This document shows, one piece after another, positions 1 through 9,459 of a DNA stretch of 64,000 bases; positions within the stretch are counted from its first letter, which is position 1; each line of letters starts with the position of its first letter. The position numbers and the translations under genes were made by a program. The notes under the pieces were generated by a model. That model was given only the letters and a program-made list of their open reading frames with translations. It was not told the origin of the DNA and ran no database searches. This DNA is from an uncultured Lachnospiraceae bacterium (GTDB taxonomy: Bacteria > Bacillota > Clostridia > Lachnospirales > Lachnospiraceae), in NCBI GenBank assembly GCA_945949085.1, contig CAMFDJ010000013.1, positions 1 through 64,000 on the forward strand, written 5' to 3'.

Positions 1-61
1 GAAAATGGGGCAAAAGTCAGTAAAATCAAGTGTTTTCAGCTTGCTCAGCAGACACGAAATA

Positions 62-385
62 CTAAAGAAAGGACAGGCGAAATCACCTGTCCTTAATCTT
101 CATAGTTTTATTCTAATCCTGTTGATGCAGAATGCGTTTCAAAACTATTCATCGAGTCTTACAGCAAATACTGTCTGTGGCTACTCTTATTGACCGTTTC
201 ACAAGTGATGGAATCCTTTACCGATTATAAAGTAATCAACTTATAAAATTTGAGTTTTTAACTCAATCAATAATGTGGCCTTTCGCCACCCGCGGCAGCT
301 GCCCCGCCTGTCCGTATGGGCTTAACCAAAATATGGTGGGCAATATTTGCATGAATCGTTTTGGCATTCATGTAACGTCACAATA
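62..385 (-). ncRNA. Candidate structured non-coding RNA or leader RNA of unknown class
   Basis: Minus-strand extended -10 promoter (TTGCAA-17-TATTGT) at 380-408. 5' hairpin CATGAAT/ATTCATG (350-356/366-372). Long-range stem AAAACTAT/ATAGTTTT (141-148/102-109). Terminator-like hairpin 69-94. No conserved CDS visible. Confidence 0.45.
69..94 (-). terminator. Hairpin AAGGACAGG/CCTGTCCTT followed by a T-rich tract (TCTTTAGT)
   Basis: Perfect 9-bp stem, 8-nt loop; T-rich on the minus strand. Confidence 0.5.
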
Positions 386-408
386 CCACAAATAGTTTGA
401 AATTGCAA
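380..408 (-). promoter_or_regulatory. Predicted sigma-A promoter (TTGCAA-17-TATTGT, TGn extended -10)
   Basis: Minus-strand -35 at 403-408 and -10 at 380-385, preceded by TGG. Confidence 0.45.
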
Positions 409-453
409 CCTTTTAATGATTCCGGATCCAATTGTAATTTACAAATCAGATCT

Positions 454-1692
454 CTATAACAGCGGATACTTGTCCGTCAGGGACTTCACGATGGCTGCAG
501 CCTCTGCAACCTTCTCCTCGCCACCCTTGATTACAAGTGCGATTGCCTCTGCAATCTTGTCCATGTCGTCTTCCTTCATACCACGGGAAGTTACGGCAGG
601 TGTACCGAGGCGGATACCGCTTGTCACAAACGGAGACTGCGGATCGTTCGGAATTGTATTCTTATTTGCCGTGATATGTGCCTGATCCAAAAGCTTCTCC
701 ACAGCCTTTCCTGTCAACCCATAATTAGTCAGATCAACGAGCATCAGATGGTTGTCTGTTCCGCCGGACACGATCTTGATGTCTCTGTCCATCAGTCCCT
801 TGGAAAGAGCCTGTGCATTGGCAACAATCTGCTTGCCATATGCCTTAAAGTCATCGGATAATGCTTCTTTGAAGCAGACTGCCTTGGCAGCAATCACATG
901 CATCAGCGGTCCTCCCTGGATTCCCGGGAAGATTGCCTTATTGAAGTTATATTTGTCTGCTGCTTCCTGATTGCAGAGGATCAGTCCGCCGCGGGGTCCT
1001 CTCAGTGTTTTGTGTGTTGTAGTCGTTACAACATCTGCATAAGGAATCGGACTCTCATGCATGCCTGTTGCCACAAGACCTGCAATGTGTGCCATATCCA
1101 CCATCAGTACAGCGCCCACCTCATCACAGATCTCGCGGAATTTCTTGAAATCAATCTTGCGGGCGTAAGCAGATGCACCTGCAATAATCATCTTAGGCTT
1201 ACATTCAAGTGCAATCTCACGAACCTTGTCGTAATCGATGAAACCTTCATCATTTACACCGTAAGGTACACAGTTAAAATATTTACCTGACATATTCACC
1301 GGTGAACCATGTGACAGATGTCCGCCATGATCAAGGTTCATTCCCATATAGGTATCACCCGGCTGCAGCACGGCAAAAAATACTGCCATATTGGCCTGTG
1401 CGCCGGAATGGGGCTGCACATTTGCATAGTCACAGCCGAAAAGCTCTTTTGCTCTGTCTCTGGCAAGATTTTCCACTACGTCCACACAGTCACATCCACC
1501 GTAATAACGTTTTCCCGGATATCCTTCTGCATATTTGTTGGTGAGTGGGCTTCCCATAGCAGCCATAACTGCCTTTGATACCCAGTTTTCAGAAGCGATC
1601 AGCTCAATATGATCATTCTGTCTGTTCTGTTCTGCCACGATCGCGTCTGCGATTTCGGGGTCGACGTTTCTTACCTCGTCTAATGAATACAT
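454..1692 (-). CDS. glyA: Serine hydroxymethyltransferase
   Basis: [18 protein letters not shown]... with [19 protein letters not shown]-lysine motif; GGAGG SD before ATG at 1692. Confidence 0.97.
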   Translation of the reverse strand: MYSLDEVRNVDPEIADAIVAEQNRQNDHIELIASENWVSKAVMAAMGSPLTNKYAEGYPGKRYYGGCDCVDVVENLARDRAKELFGCDYANVQPHSGAQANMAVFFAVLQPGDTYMGMNLDHGGHLSHGSPVNMSGKYFNCVPYGVNDEGFIDYDKVREIALECKPKMIIAGASAYARKIDFKKFREICDEVGAVLMVDMAHIAGLVATGMHESPIPYADVVTTTTHKTLRGPRGGLILCNQEAADKYNFNKAIFPGIQGGPLMHVIAAKAVCFKEALSDDFKAYGKQIVANAQALSKGLMDRDIKIVSGGTDNHLMLVDLTNYGLTGKAVEKLLDQAHITANKNTIPNDPQSPFVTSGIRLGTPAVTSRGMKEDDMDKIAEAIALVIKGGEEKVAEAAAIVKSLTDKYPLL

Positions 1693-1884
1693 CTCTTTTC
1701 CTCCATTCATGTTGATTCCGGCATACTGTTTCAATACTTTTATATGTAATACTTATATGCCATTTGTATAGAACAAGCAAGCCTTTGCTTTCGCACATTA
1801 TACCATCATATGTACAAGTTGGAAATATCTATCTCTCTTATTTCCTGCAAAATTTTGCAAATTCTTCTCTTCTTACATTCCCAA

Positions 1885-2820
1885 TCAATCAAGACGAAGA
1901 TCCCAGTCAAGGTCATTAGCCTCCTGTATCTTCTTTACCATCTCATTTTTCATGCTGCGCTCCACATTCGGATGAATGCCGTCCGGGAACCACTCTGCCG
2001 GATAATAGATATAATTCTCATAATAGTCCGGGAACAGCTCATACATAACTGATGCCTCATATTTTTCCCGAAGCACAGCCTCCACTTCTCTTCGCTGCGG
2101 CGAATCGGCAAGCGGCAACGACATAAAGTGCATCGTCACGCCTTCTGCCTCGCAGAGCTGATACATTTTTTGCAGGTACCGGGTTGTCACATCCGGAAAA
2201 TCCAATGTCAGTTTTGTCGGTCTGAAATCCTTCAATACATTCAAATAAAGCTTTTTCATCAGTGGAGACTCCTCCACAAAACAGACCATCTTTTTTGTCA
2301 TAAAGGGAGAAAGATAAAGATCCTTCATTTCCTCCACAGTCTCCTCGTCCAGATAGGACAGTTTGTCTGTTTTCACAAAGGGCATTACTGCATACTGATA
2401 CCCGAAATCTGTATCAAATCCTGTGATCAGAGAATTTGAGATCATCATCAGATACAGATCCGTTACCCCCTCGTGATTTGCCAGATATTCCTTTGCGAGT
2501 ATATATTGCCCCGCCATCGTAATTCCTTTATTACAACAGAGAACAGAATAATCCGGATTCAGTTCATCCAGTTCACCAAACAGGCTGTTACAAACACTGT
2601 CTCCGATGATGAGTTTGGTTGTTTTGTCATCCTGCTTTGCTTTTTCGATATAGGTTTCCACCTCATGACTGGCATTCAGCTGCTGCTCATAGGCCTCACT
2701 GCCCGTGATCTTTGTGATCCATCCGCGAAATGGATCAATGGCAGACAGGTATAAAATACCCCCAAAAAGCACACAGACTGCCAGAAAAATGAGCAGTCCT
2801 TTTGCATACATTTTTTTCAT
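1885..2820 (-). CDS. SGNH/GDSL-like membrane-anchored protein (DltD-like role)
   Basis: N-terminal TM; IIGDSVCN block I, CNKGITMAGQY, and WFPDGIHPN (DxxH) block V. Confidence 0.7.
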   Translation of the reverse strand: MKKMYAKGLLIFLAVCVLFGGILYLSAIDPFRGWITKITGSEAYEQQLNASHEVETYIEKAKQDDKTTKLIIGDSVCNSLFGELDELNPDYSVLCCNKGITMAGQYILAKEYLANHEGVTDLYLMMISNSLITGFDTDFGYQYAVMPFVKTDKLSYLDEETVEEMKDLYLSPFMTKKMVCFVEESPLMKKLYLNVLKDFRPTKLTLDFPDVTTRYLQKMYQLCEAEGVTMHFMSLPLADSPQRREVEAVLREKYEASVMYELFPDYYENYIYYPAEWFPDGIHPNVERSMKNEMVKKIQEANDLDWDLRLD

Positions 2821-2835
2821 AAATAGTTTATTCCT

Positions 2836-4320
2836 TTAGAAACGATTATAAATAAAGTTTGCCACATCATTCCCATATCCTCTGACCATGGCAATCACTG
2901 TCAGAAGCGCCAGCGCCACATAACATACATAACGTAAAAGCACAGGCTGCATAAGAAGTCTGTCACGCACATGTATCCCCTTTAGCTGCAGATAAGAAAC
3001 ACTCCAGAGTATCACACATCCGATCAACATCATAATCATTCCGGTCACAGAAAGCCCAAGCTCTGTAACATGAAGGACACGGAAAAAACTGCCTTCCACA
3101 GGGAGAATCATGCGATAGAGCATTTTAAAGCCCTGATATGCCGTTTCACTGCGGAAGAATACAAAACCGCTGCATACAAGCAAAAATACCTTCAGCCTGC
3201 GCAGGCAGACATACCAGCCCTTTGTCCTGTCAATGCCGATCTTTTTCGTCCACTGATCCACATGCGGCTCCAGCAGTTCCCCGCTGACAATATAAAAATA
3301 GTGTAACAGTCCCGATCCAATGACATAGTGTAGCGCGCCGCCATGCCAGTATCCGATCAAAAACCATACCACAAAAAGTCCCAGATAAGTAGGTATCTTC
3401 TTCCCTTTCTTTCTGCCGAAACGCCCTACGCATACAGTATTCAGTCTTTGCATTGGCGCAGATTTCAAAAGCGGATACAGCAGATATTCTTTAAACCACA
3501 CGCCAAGTGTAATATGCCATCTTCTCCAGAATTCTGACATGGTCACAGAGGAAAAGGGCAAAATGAAGTTTTCAGGAAGCATAATGCCAAAACATTCACT
3601 TGTTCCAAGTATAATATCCATACAGCCCGAAAAATCGGTGTAGAGCTGCAGGGCAAAAAGCATTGTTCCCAGCGCCACATAAGCCCCCTGGTAAGTGACG
3701 GTATCTCCAAAGATCGTATTTACCATGACTGCTGCCTGATCGGCAATCAGACATTTTTTCATGACACCGTACAAGGTCCGAATGATACCCTTTTTGACCA
3801 GTTTTTCATCAAAAGAAGCACCTGTCTGAAACTGTGGTTTCATTTCCCTGTATCTGGTCACAGGTCCTGAAGTCATCTGCGGAAAATAACCGATAAACAA
3901 AAGATACTGAAACGGATTTCTCTCAGCCGCACTGATCCCCCAGTAGACATCCAGCACATACGAAAGCACGCTCAGCGAGTAAAAAGATATCGCGATGGGC
4001 GCCACAAAAGGAAGGCCTTTTGTATATTTCAGAAGAAATAACTCGGTGAGCAGGAAAAGCACCAGAACTGTCACAAGAAGTTTCTTTTTCCTCTCACTTG
4101 TGATATGTTCCATAAGGTGCGCACCGCCGTAGGTCACGATCCACTGCAACAAGATCCACGGGATACCGGGCACGCCGGAAACGATGATAAAAAACAGGAT
4201 GCTGGCAAACAGCAGCACCTGCCATTGCCGTTCCCGCCTGATCAGATAATACACCGGAACCAGGAGCAGGATAAAAGCGAAATAAGACAGACTTGTCAGT
4301 GATAAAGTAATTCCTGTCAT
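2836..4320 (-). CDS. MBOAT family O-acyltransferase (DltB/AlgI-like)
   Basis: Polytopic; FSGCMDIILG, FILPFSSVTMSEFWRRWHITLG and the GYWHG motif typical of AlgI/DltB. Confidence 0.93.
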   Translation of the reverse strand: MTGITLSLTSLSYFAFILLLVPVYYLIRRERQWQVLLFASILFFIIVSGVPGIPWILLQWIVTYGGAHLMEHITSERKKKLLVTVLVLFLLTELFLLKYTKGLPFVAPIAISFYSLSVLSYVLDVYWGISAAERNPFQYLLFIGYFPQMTSGPVTRYREMKPQFQTGASFDEKLVKKGIIRTLYGVMKKCLIADQAAVMVNTIFGDTVTYQGAYVALGTMLFALQLYTDFSGCMDIILGTSECFGIMLPENFILPFSSVTMSEFWRRWHITLGVWFKEYLLYPLLKSAPMQRLNTVCVGRFGRKKGKKIPTYLGLFVVWFLIGYWHGGALHYVIGSGLLHYFYIVSGELLEPHVDQWTKKIGIDRTKGWYVCLRRLKVFLLVCSGFVFFRSETAYQGFKMLYRMILPVEGSFFRVLHVTELGLSVTGMIMMLIGCVILWSVSYLQLKGIHVRDRLLMQPVLLRYVCYVALALLTVIAMVRGYGNDVANFIYNRF

Positions 4321-4332
4321 AATGAAACCCTT

Positions 4333-4572
4333 TTAAATCCTGTCTGCAATGATATCTGCCATGGCACCCACATTTTTCATTGTAGTCACTTCACCCATGG
4401 AGAATTTCATGCCAAATTCCTTTTCAATCGTCACGATCAGATTGATATGCTCCAGGCTGTCCCAATCCTCGATATCATCCGCTGTCGTCTCGTCTGTCAG
4501 GCAAATGGTTTCATCGTCAAAATAATCCCTGAATATCTCATTTAATTTTTCAAAAATTGCCTCTCTTGTCAT
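4333..4572 (-). CDS. Acyl carrier protein
   Basis: 79 aa; phosphopantetheine site DWDSLEHINLIVTIEKEFG. Confidence 0.9.
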   Translation of the reverse strand: MTREAIFEKLNEIFRDYFDDETICLTDETTADDIEDWDSLEHINLIVTIEKEFGMKFSMGEVTTMKNVGAMADIIADRI

Positions 4573-4632
4573 GTTTCTGCCGGCAGTCCGCTTTTCTCTT
4601 TCGTGACTGCCTCTCCTTTCATTTGTTATCCT

Positions 4633-6441
4633 CTACTGCACCTTGATCACATGATTCTGCTTCTTATAGGATGCAAGGTCGTCAAGCACATATTCCTTCT
4701 CATCCTCCTGATCCATTGGGGAAATCCGGGCAAAGCCCATCTGCTCATAAAAGTCGCTGACCATCGCATTTTTTGCCGTCTTATAATAGAAGCCATGTAT
4801 TTCTGTGATGCCTTCTGCCTGCGCCTTTTCCACAAGCTTGTCAAGCATAGCCTGCTCCATATTACGCTTTAACACGCGACAGCTCATCAGCCACAAAATG
4901 ATATCGAGTCTGGTTTCCTTCTTCTGCCCTATTACCACGGAAACAACGCCGTTATCACCGAATTTGTCCGCAAGCTTTCCATAGAGCGTGATATATTCGT
5001 CTGACAAAGCCATCTGTTCAATCTCCGCCTGGGTCAGTCGCTTTGTCGTCAGATTAAACTGATTGCTCTTATTGGTCAGCTGCGAAATCCGTGCCATAAA
5101 AACGGGGGCAAAGGCTTCAATCGTTGCCTGCATTTCCAGTGACTGCAGATATTCCTGATAATCCTTGCAGCTGTCAAGCAGTTTGTTTCTCGATGCATTT
5201 TCTTCATACATCCGATTGCGCTTAAGGTCATCTTCCGAAAGAGAAGTCACCTCAAAATAACCGGCTCTGTCAATTGCCTGTATGTAATGCTCCACACTTG
5301 TTAGCGCAGGCACACCCACGCCCGGAAAGCTTCCCGACACGATTTCCCGTTCTGCGGGATTGTCATCCACAAACACAAAGCTCTCCGGAAGCAGGGAAAG
5401 TTCCCCAGCCATCTCCAAAAGATTCCGGTCCTTGGGATTCCAGTTTGCCTTAATTGTGATAAAATCCTCAGCTTTTAATATGCCAGCCTCATGCGCAAGA
5501 CCTGCAAGCGCATTTTCCCTTTCATTTTTGGAATTGACATTCAGGATGACACCGATCTGCTTTAGCTGCTTTAAATACCGCTGAAATTCGAGGTAAGCCT
5601 CTCCCTCTGCCGTCTCTTCTCCGAGCTGCAGGTTCTCCGGCCCATCATCTCCCACAACGCCACCCCACAGCGTGTTGTCAAGGTCGATTGCCATTGCCTT
5701 TTTGTTTTTACCCAGTATGGATTTGATGATACGTGAAAGGCTGTATGCAAACATGGGAATGGCCTCTGTCGCCATGGCGTATTTGTACATATACCAATAA
5801 AACGGATCTGCCCATTTTTCCAGCCCATAGGAGGCGGACAGATAGTTGATGTCGTGAATAAAGAACTGCTCATGCTCTCTGGCATAGGCATTAAATTTCT
5901 CATTCAGTCGCAGGATATAATTGACTCTGCCATGCTGATCCGACTGATCCAGATTGCCCATCAGACGATAAAACGGATATTCAAAATTATTCTGGATGAT
6001 CATGCAGTGGAACTTTTCCGAAAGGCTTTCCCAAACCCTTTGAAAGCGCATATATTCTTCTTCCAGCTTCTGCGTGATTTGCTCCTGCGAATCGGTCATC
6101 TGCGGAAACTGCATAATATTGCGGTTTGTGGTATGAATGATGACAAAGTCAGGGGAAAAGCTGTCAAGCTCCTCATTGCCGAAAACGGCGTCCTCGTAAA
6201 ACCGGTTGTACTCCGACTCATAGAAACTTGGCCGGATACCTTCCTGTAATAAAAACAGTTCCAGCATCAGCTTAATATCGTTTGTCGTAGAACCGCCCAG
6301 AATTGCAATCCTCTTCGTGATACAGGGCTGTCCTTCCATCTGCTCCAATAATTTTCTCTTTAAACTCTTTTTCTTTTTCAGCAGCTGCTCTGCGTCAAAA
6401 GGATATGTCAATTCTTTCATCCGTACTTTCCTTTTGCTCAT
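4633..6441 (-). CDS. HAD-IIIC (FkbH-like) phosphatase with N-terminal SGNH-like region and C-terminal GNAT-like domain
   Basis: FkbH motif AIDLDNTLWGGVVGDDG; C-terminal NQFNLTTKRLTQAEI...FYEQMGF. Confidence 0.9.
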   Translation of the reverse strand: MSKRKVRMKELTYPFDAEQLLKKKKSLKRKLLEQMEGQPCITKRIAILGGSTTNDIKLMLELFLLQEGIRPSFYESEYNRFYEDAVFGNEELDSFSPDFVIIHTTNRNIMQFPQMTDSQEQITQKLEEEYMRFQRVWESLSEKFHCMIIQNNFEYPFYRLMGNLDQSDQHGRVNYILRLNEKFNAYAREHEQFFIHDINYLSASYGLEKWADPFYWYMYKYAMATEAIPMFAYSLSRIIKSILGKNKKAMAIDLDNTLWGGVVGDDGPENLQLGEETAEGEAYLEFQRYLKQLKQIGVILNVNSKNERENALAGLAHEAGILKAEDFITIKANWNPKDRNLLEMAGELSLLPESFVFVDDNPAEREIVSGSFPGVGVPALTSVEHYIQAIDRAGYFEVTSLSEDDLKRNRMYEENASRNKLLDSCKDYQEYLQSLEMQATIEAFAPVFMARISQLTNKSNQFNLTTKRLTQAEIEQMALSDEYITLYGKLADKFGDNGVVSVVIGQKKETRLDIILWLMSCRVLKRNMEQAMLDKLVEKAQAEGITEIHGFYYKTAKNAMVSDFYEQMGFARISPMDQEDEKEYVLDDLASYKKQNHVIKVQ

Positions 6442-6652
6442 GTTGTTACTTCGACCCTATCCATTTTCGTCGGTCCTGTCCATTCATGCACGTATGATGT
6501 CCATGACTTGAAAATTTATAAGGCTCTGAATAGTTACATTTTACCAATATCTGTATAAAAAGCAAGATTTTTCCCTGTGGCATGATACCGCCGATTGTGC
6601 TACTATGGAAATAACGTTATCTGAAATACCAAAGAAAAGAAGGAATCTGATC

Positions 6653-7594
6653 ATGTATCATATCATTGTCAATCCAAATGCCCGTTCCGGACTGGGAAAA
6701 AATAAGTGGAAGCTGTTCAAACAGGAGCTTGACAGGGCTGGCATCACTTATATTGTATATTTTACAAAGTCTGCTGCCGATACAACATCGTATACCCGCA
6801 GTATCACCGATTCGTGCCTGTACAAACACAATGCCACCTGTAACAGAATTATCGTGCTTGGCGGAGACGGCACCCTAAACTGCGTCATCAATGGCATTGA
6901 TGATCTGGAGCACACTGTAGTCACCTATCTTCCTGCCGGCACCAGCAATGATTTTGCCCGGGCGCTGCACATTCCCGGTTCTCTTTCCGATACGATCCGT
7001 GCGATTTCCGTACAGGGAAAGACGCACACTGCCGATCTCGGAGTTGCCCATTTCGGTCAAAAATCCAGGCGTTTTGCCGTCAGCAGTGGTATCGGATACG
7101 ACGCCGACATCTGCCGTGAGGCGCTCCATGCGCCCGCCAAAGATCTTCTGAATCATCTGGGACTTGGAAAGCTTACTTACGTAGCAATTGCCTTAAAACA
7201 ACTTATCAGTTTAAAATCAGTTTCCTGTGATCTGTATTTAGACGACAAGCCACCCATCCATATCAAACACTTTTATTTTGCTGCCTTTATGCAACAACCC
7301 TTCGAGGGCGGTGGTTTTGCTTTCTGCCCCAGAGCAAACGACAAGGATGGTCTTCTGGATATCTGCCTCATTGGAAATATCTCAAAGCTCTATGCACTCT
7401 CTTTATTTCCGCTGGCAGCTAAGGGGCTGCACATTGGGCGAAGGGGTGTCCATTACTACCGGGCACGAAGCATCCGGATCGTCACCTCGAAACCGTTATG
7501 TGTACATACAGACGGAGAAATCTGCGGAGACTATAAGGAACTGACCTTGACAACTTGCAACCGGCAGCTGCAATATCGGAATACGGAGAAATAA
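6653..7594 (+). CDS. Diacylglycerol kinase family lipid kinase
   Basis: MYHIIVNPNARSGLGKNKW, GGDGTLNCVINGI, PAGTSNDFARAL; SD GAAGGAA before 6653. Confidence 0.92.
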   Translation: MYHIIVNPNARSGLGKNKWKLFKQELDRAGITYIVYFTKSAADTTSYTRSITDSCLYKHNATCNRIIVLGGDGTLNCVINGIDDLEHTVVTYLPAGTSNDFARALHIPGSLSDTIRAISVQGKTHTADLGVAHFGQKSRRFAVSSGIGYDADICREALHAPAKDLLNHLGLGKLTYVAIALKQLISLKSVSCDLYLDDKPPIHIKHFYFAAFMQQPFEGGGFAFCPRANDKDGLLDICLIGNISKLYALSLFPLAAKGLHIGRRGVHYYRARSIRIVTSKPLCVHTDGEICGDYKELTLTTCNRQLQYRNTEK

Positions 7595-7596
7595 AA

Positions 7597-8286
7597 ATGA
7601 AAAGAATCATGCAAAAACTCAAACCTTATAAGCATGGAAGCATCCCCATCCTATATGGCATAGTTTACCTGATCTGTTTCTTTTATCTGGAAAATAGGCC
7701 GGTAGAAAGCTTCCACGTGATACATGCGGAGATAGATGATATGATTCCATTCTGTGAGGTGTTTATCATACCTTATTATCTGTGGTTTGCCTATATTGCC
7801 TTAAGCGTTGCCGCATTTGTTTTTTTTGACAAAGGAAAAAAGGACTTTTGGAAGCTCTGCATCGCTCTTGGCTTTGGGATGACGTTCTTCCTTATTTTTT
7901 CTTATATCTATCCCAACGAGCTGCACCTGAGGCCCGACAGCTTCACGCGTGATAATATTTTTGTCACGCTTGTCAGAGGCATCTATGCCTCCGATACTGC
8001 AACCAACGTATTTCCCAGCATTCACTGCTATAATTCCATGGTTGTCAATGTTGCGATCTGTCACAATCAGCAATTCAGGAAATATAAAAGTATCACAATC
8101 TGTTCCAATATCCTGTCTATCCTGATCATTTTATCCACAGTATTTGTCAAACAACATTCTGTGATCGATGTGATCGGCGCTTTTGTGATGTTTCTTCCGT
8201 TTTATCTTGTTCTTTACCTCTATCCGGCTCTGAAAGAAAAAAGAGCCCTGTCCGCAGCTGGCATTGCGGAAGGAACCCTTTCCTAA
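7597..8286 (+). CDS. PAP2-superfamily membrane phosphatase
   Basis: Polytopic; VFPSIHCYNSM and VFVKQHSVIDVIGA match PAP2 C2/C3 motifs. Confidence 0.8.
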   Translation: MKRIMQKLKPYKHGSIPILYGIVYLICFFYLENRPVESFHVIHAEIDDMIPFCEVFIIPYYLWFAYIALSVAAFVFFDKGKKDFWKLCIALGFGMTFFLIFSYIYPNELHLRPDSFTRDNIFVTLVRGIYASDTATNVFPSIHCYNSMVVNVAICHNQQFRKYKSITICSNILSILIILSTVFVKQHSVIDVIGAFVMFLPFYLVLYLYPALKEKRALSAAGIAEGTLS

Positions 8287-8299
8287 TACTATTCTGCCG

Positions 8300-8331
8300 G
8301 TAAAGCGGCTGGCTATTGTAAGCCGCTTTAC
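8300..8331. terminator. Hairpin between convergent genes (GTAAAGCGGCT/AGCCGCTTTAC)
   Basis: Perfect 11-bp stem; no clear T-tract; overlaps the stop codon of the minus-strand GT2 gene. Confidence 0.5.
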
Positions 8332-9347
8332 TAGTTGAATTTCATAACGCGCTGCGCCAGTCTGTAAAGCACCTCTGAAATCTTGCGTCCGCCTCGTCCC
8401 GGGAGATTCATGGTATTTCCCAAAAGACCATAGCGCAGGCGCAGAAAGACTCTCGGATTTTTCTCCTTGATATATTCCCAAAGCGCTTCCTTCTTTTCCA
8501 TTGCCTCTTCATTTCTGGCACGAATCAACATAATGGAGGACACCGTCGTAATGATATCCAGATATTTGACCATGTAATTGTAGGTCTTGCGATTGGTAAT
8601 CTGCGTATCGGTCAGATAATCCACCATGAGCTTATTGACCTTAATCTGCTGATCCACGCGTCCGATCATCACTTTTTCATTTACCGACTGATCGTCCCGT
8701 CCGATAAAATAGCGATAAAAATTGGTGTCTATGTAATACATTTTCTTCACATAGGGAAGCGGATAAAACGCAAAGATATTATCCACATAAAAGGTGTGCT
8801 CCGGCAATTTCAATCCGCAGTCACGAAGCAGCTTTGTCCTGTAAATGATAGAATGCATCAGAATATACTGCGTTTTGCTGAAATGATGCACCTGATTCCA
8901 TGTAAATATTTCATTTTTAGGCAACGCATGTCTGAATTGCACTACTTTCTTATGTTTTTCTCCCTGTTTTTCATAGACAAAATTGGATAGCAGCATATCA
9001 ACCTGCTGTCCTTCGGAGACAAAATTTCGAAGTGTATCCAGTATTTCCCTGTAGGAACTTTCCTTTACCCAGTCATCACTATCGACAACCTTAAAGAAAA
9101 CCCCTGTGGCATTTTCAATTCCTGTGTTAACCGCAGAACCATGACCACCATTCTGCTTGTGGATTGCCTTAACGATCGTAGGATACTGCGCCTCGTAAGC
9201 ATCTGCAATCTGCGGTGTAGCATCCACCGATCCATCATCCACAATCAGGATTTCTACGTCTTCTCCGCCGACCAAAAGCGATTCCACACAATTTCTCATA
9301 TAATCCTGCGAATTATAGCAAGGCACCGTAATTGACAATAATTTCAT
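8331..9347 (-). CDS. Glycosyltransferase family 2
   Basis: MKLLSITVPCYNSQDYMRNCVESLL...LIVDDGSVDATPQIAD...KVVDSDDWV. Confidence 0.92.
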   Translation of the reverse strand: MKLLSITVPCYNSQDYMRNCVESLLVGGEDVEILIVDDGSVDATPQIADAYEAQYPTIVKAIHKQNGGHGSAVNTGIENATGVFFKVVDSDDWVKESSYREILDTLRNFVSEGQQVDMLLSNFVYEKQGEKHKKVVQFRHALPKNEIFTWNQVHHFSKTQYILMHSIIYRTKLLRDCGLKLPEHTFYVDNIFAFYPLPYVKKMYYIDTNFYRYFIGRDDQSVNEKVMIGRVDQQIKVNKLMVDYLTDTQITNRKTYNYMVKYLDIITTVSSIMLIRARNEEAMEKKEALWEYIKEKNPRVFLRLRYGLLGNTMNLPGRGGRKISEVLYRLAQRVMKFN

Positions 9348-9459
9348 TTTGCTGCACCAAATTCCCTTTTTCACTCTACTACTATGCTTCTGCACGCTCA
9401 GCTTTTACAAAAAACACCATACAGTCTTGCGCAATGCACAAACATCAGTATAGTAAATT

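Noticed and set aside
264-372. Short minus-strand ORFs (for example MPKRFMQILPTIFWLSPYGQAGQLPRVAKGHIID)
   Set aside because: ATGs lie within the 5' hairpin at the predicted TSS with no SD; two frames are open; the structured-RNA reading explains the region better.
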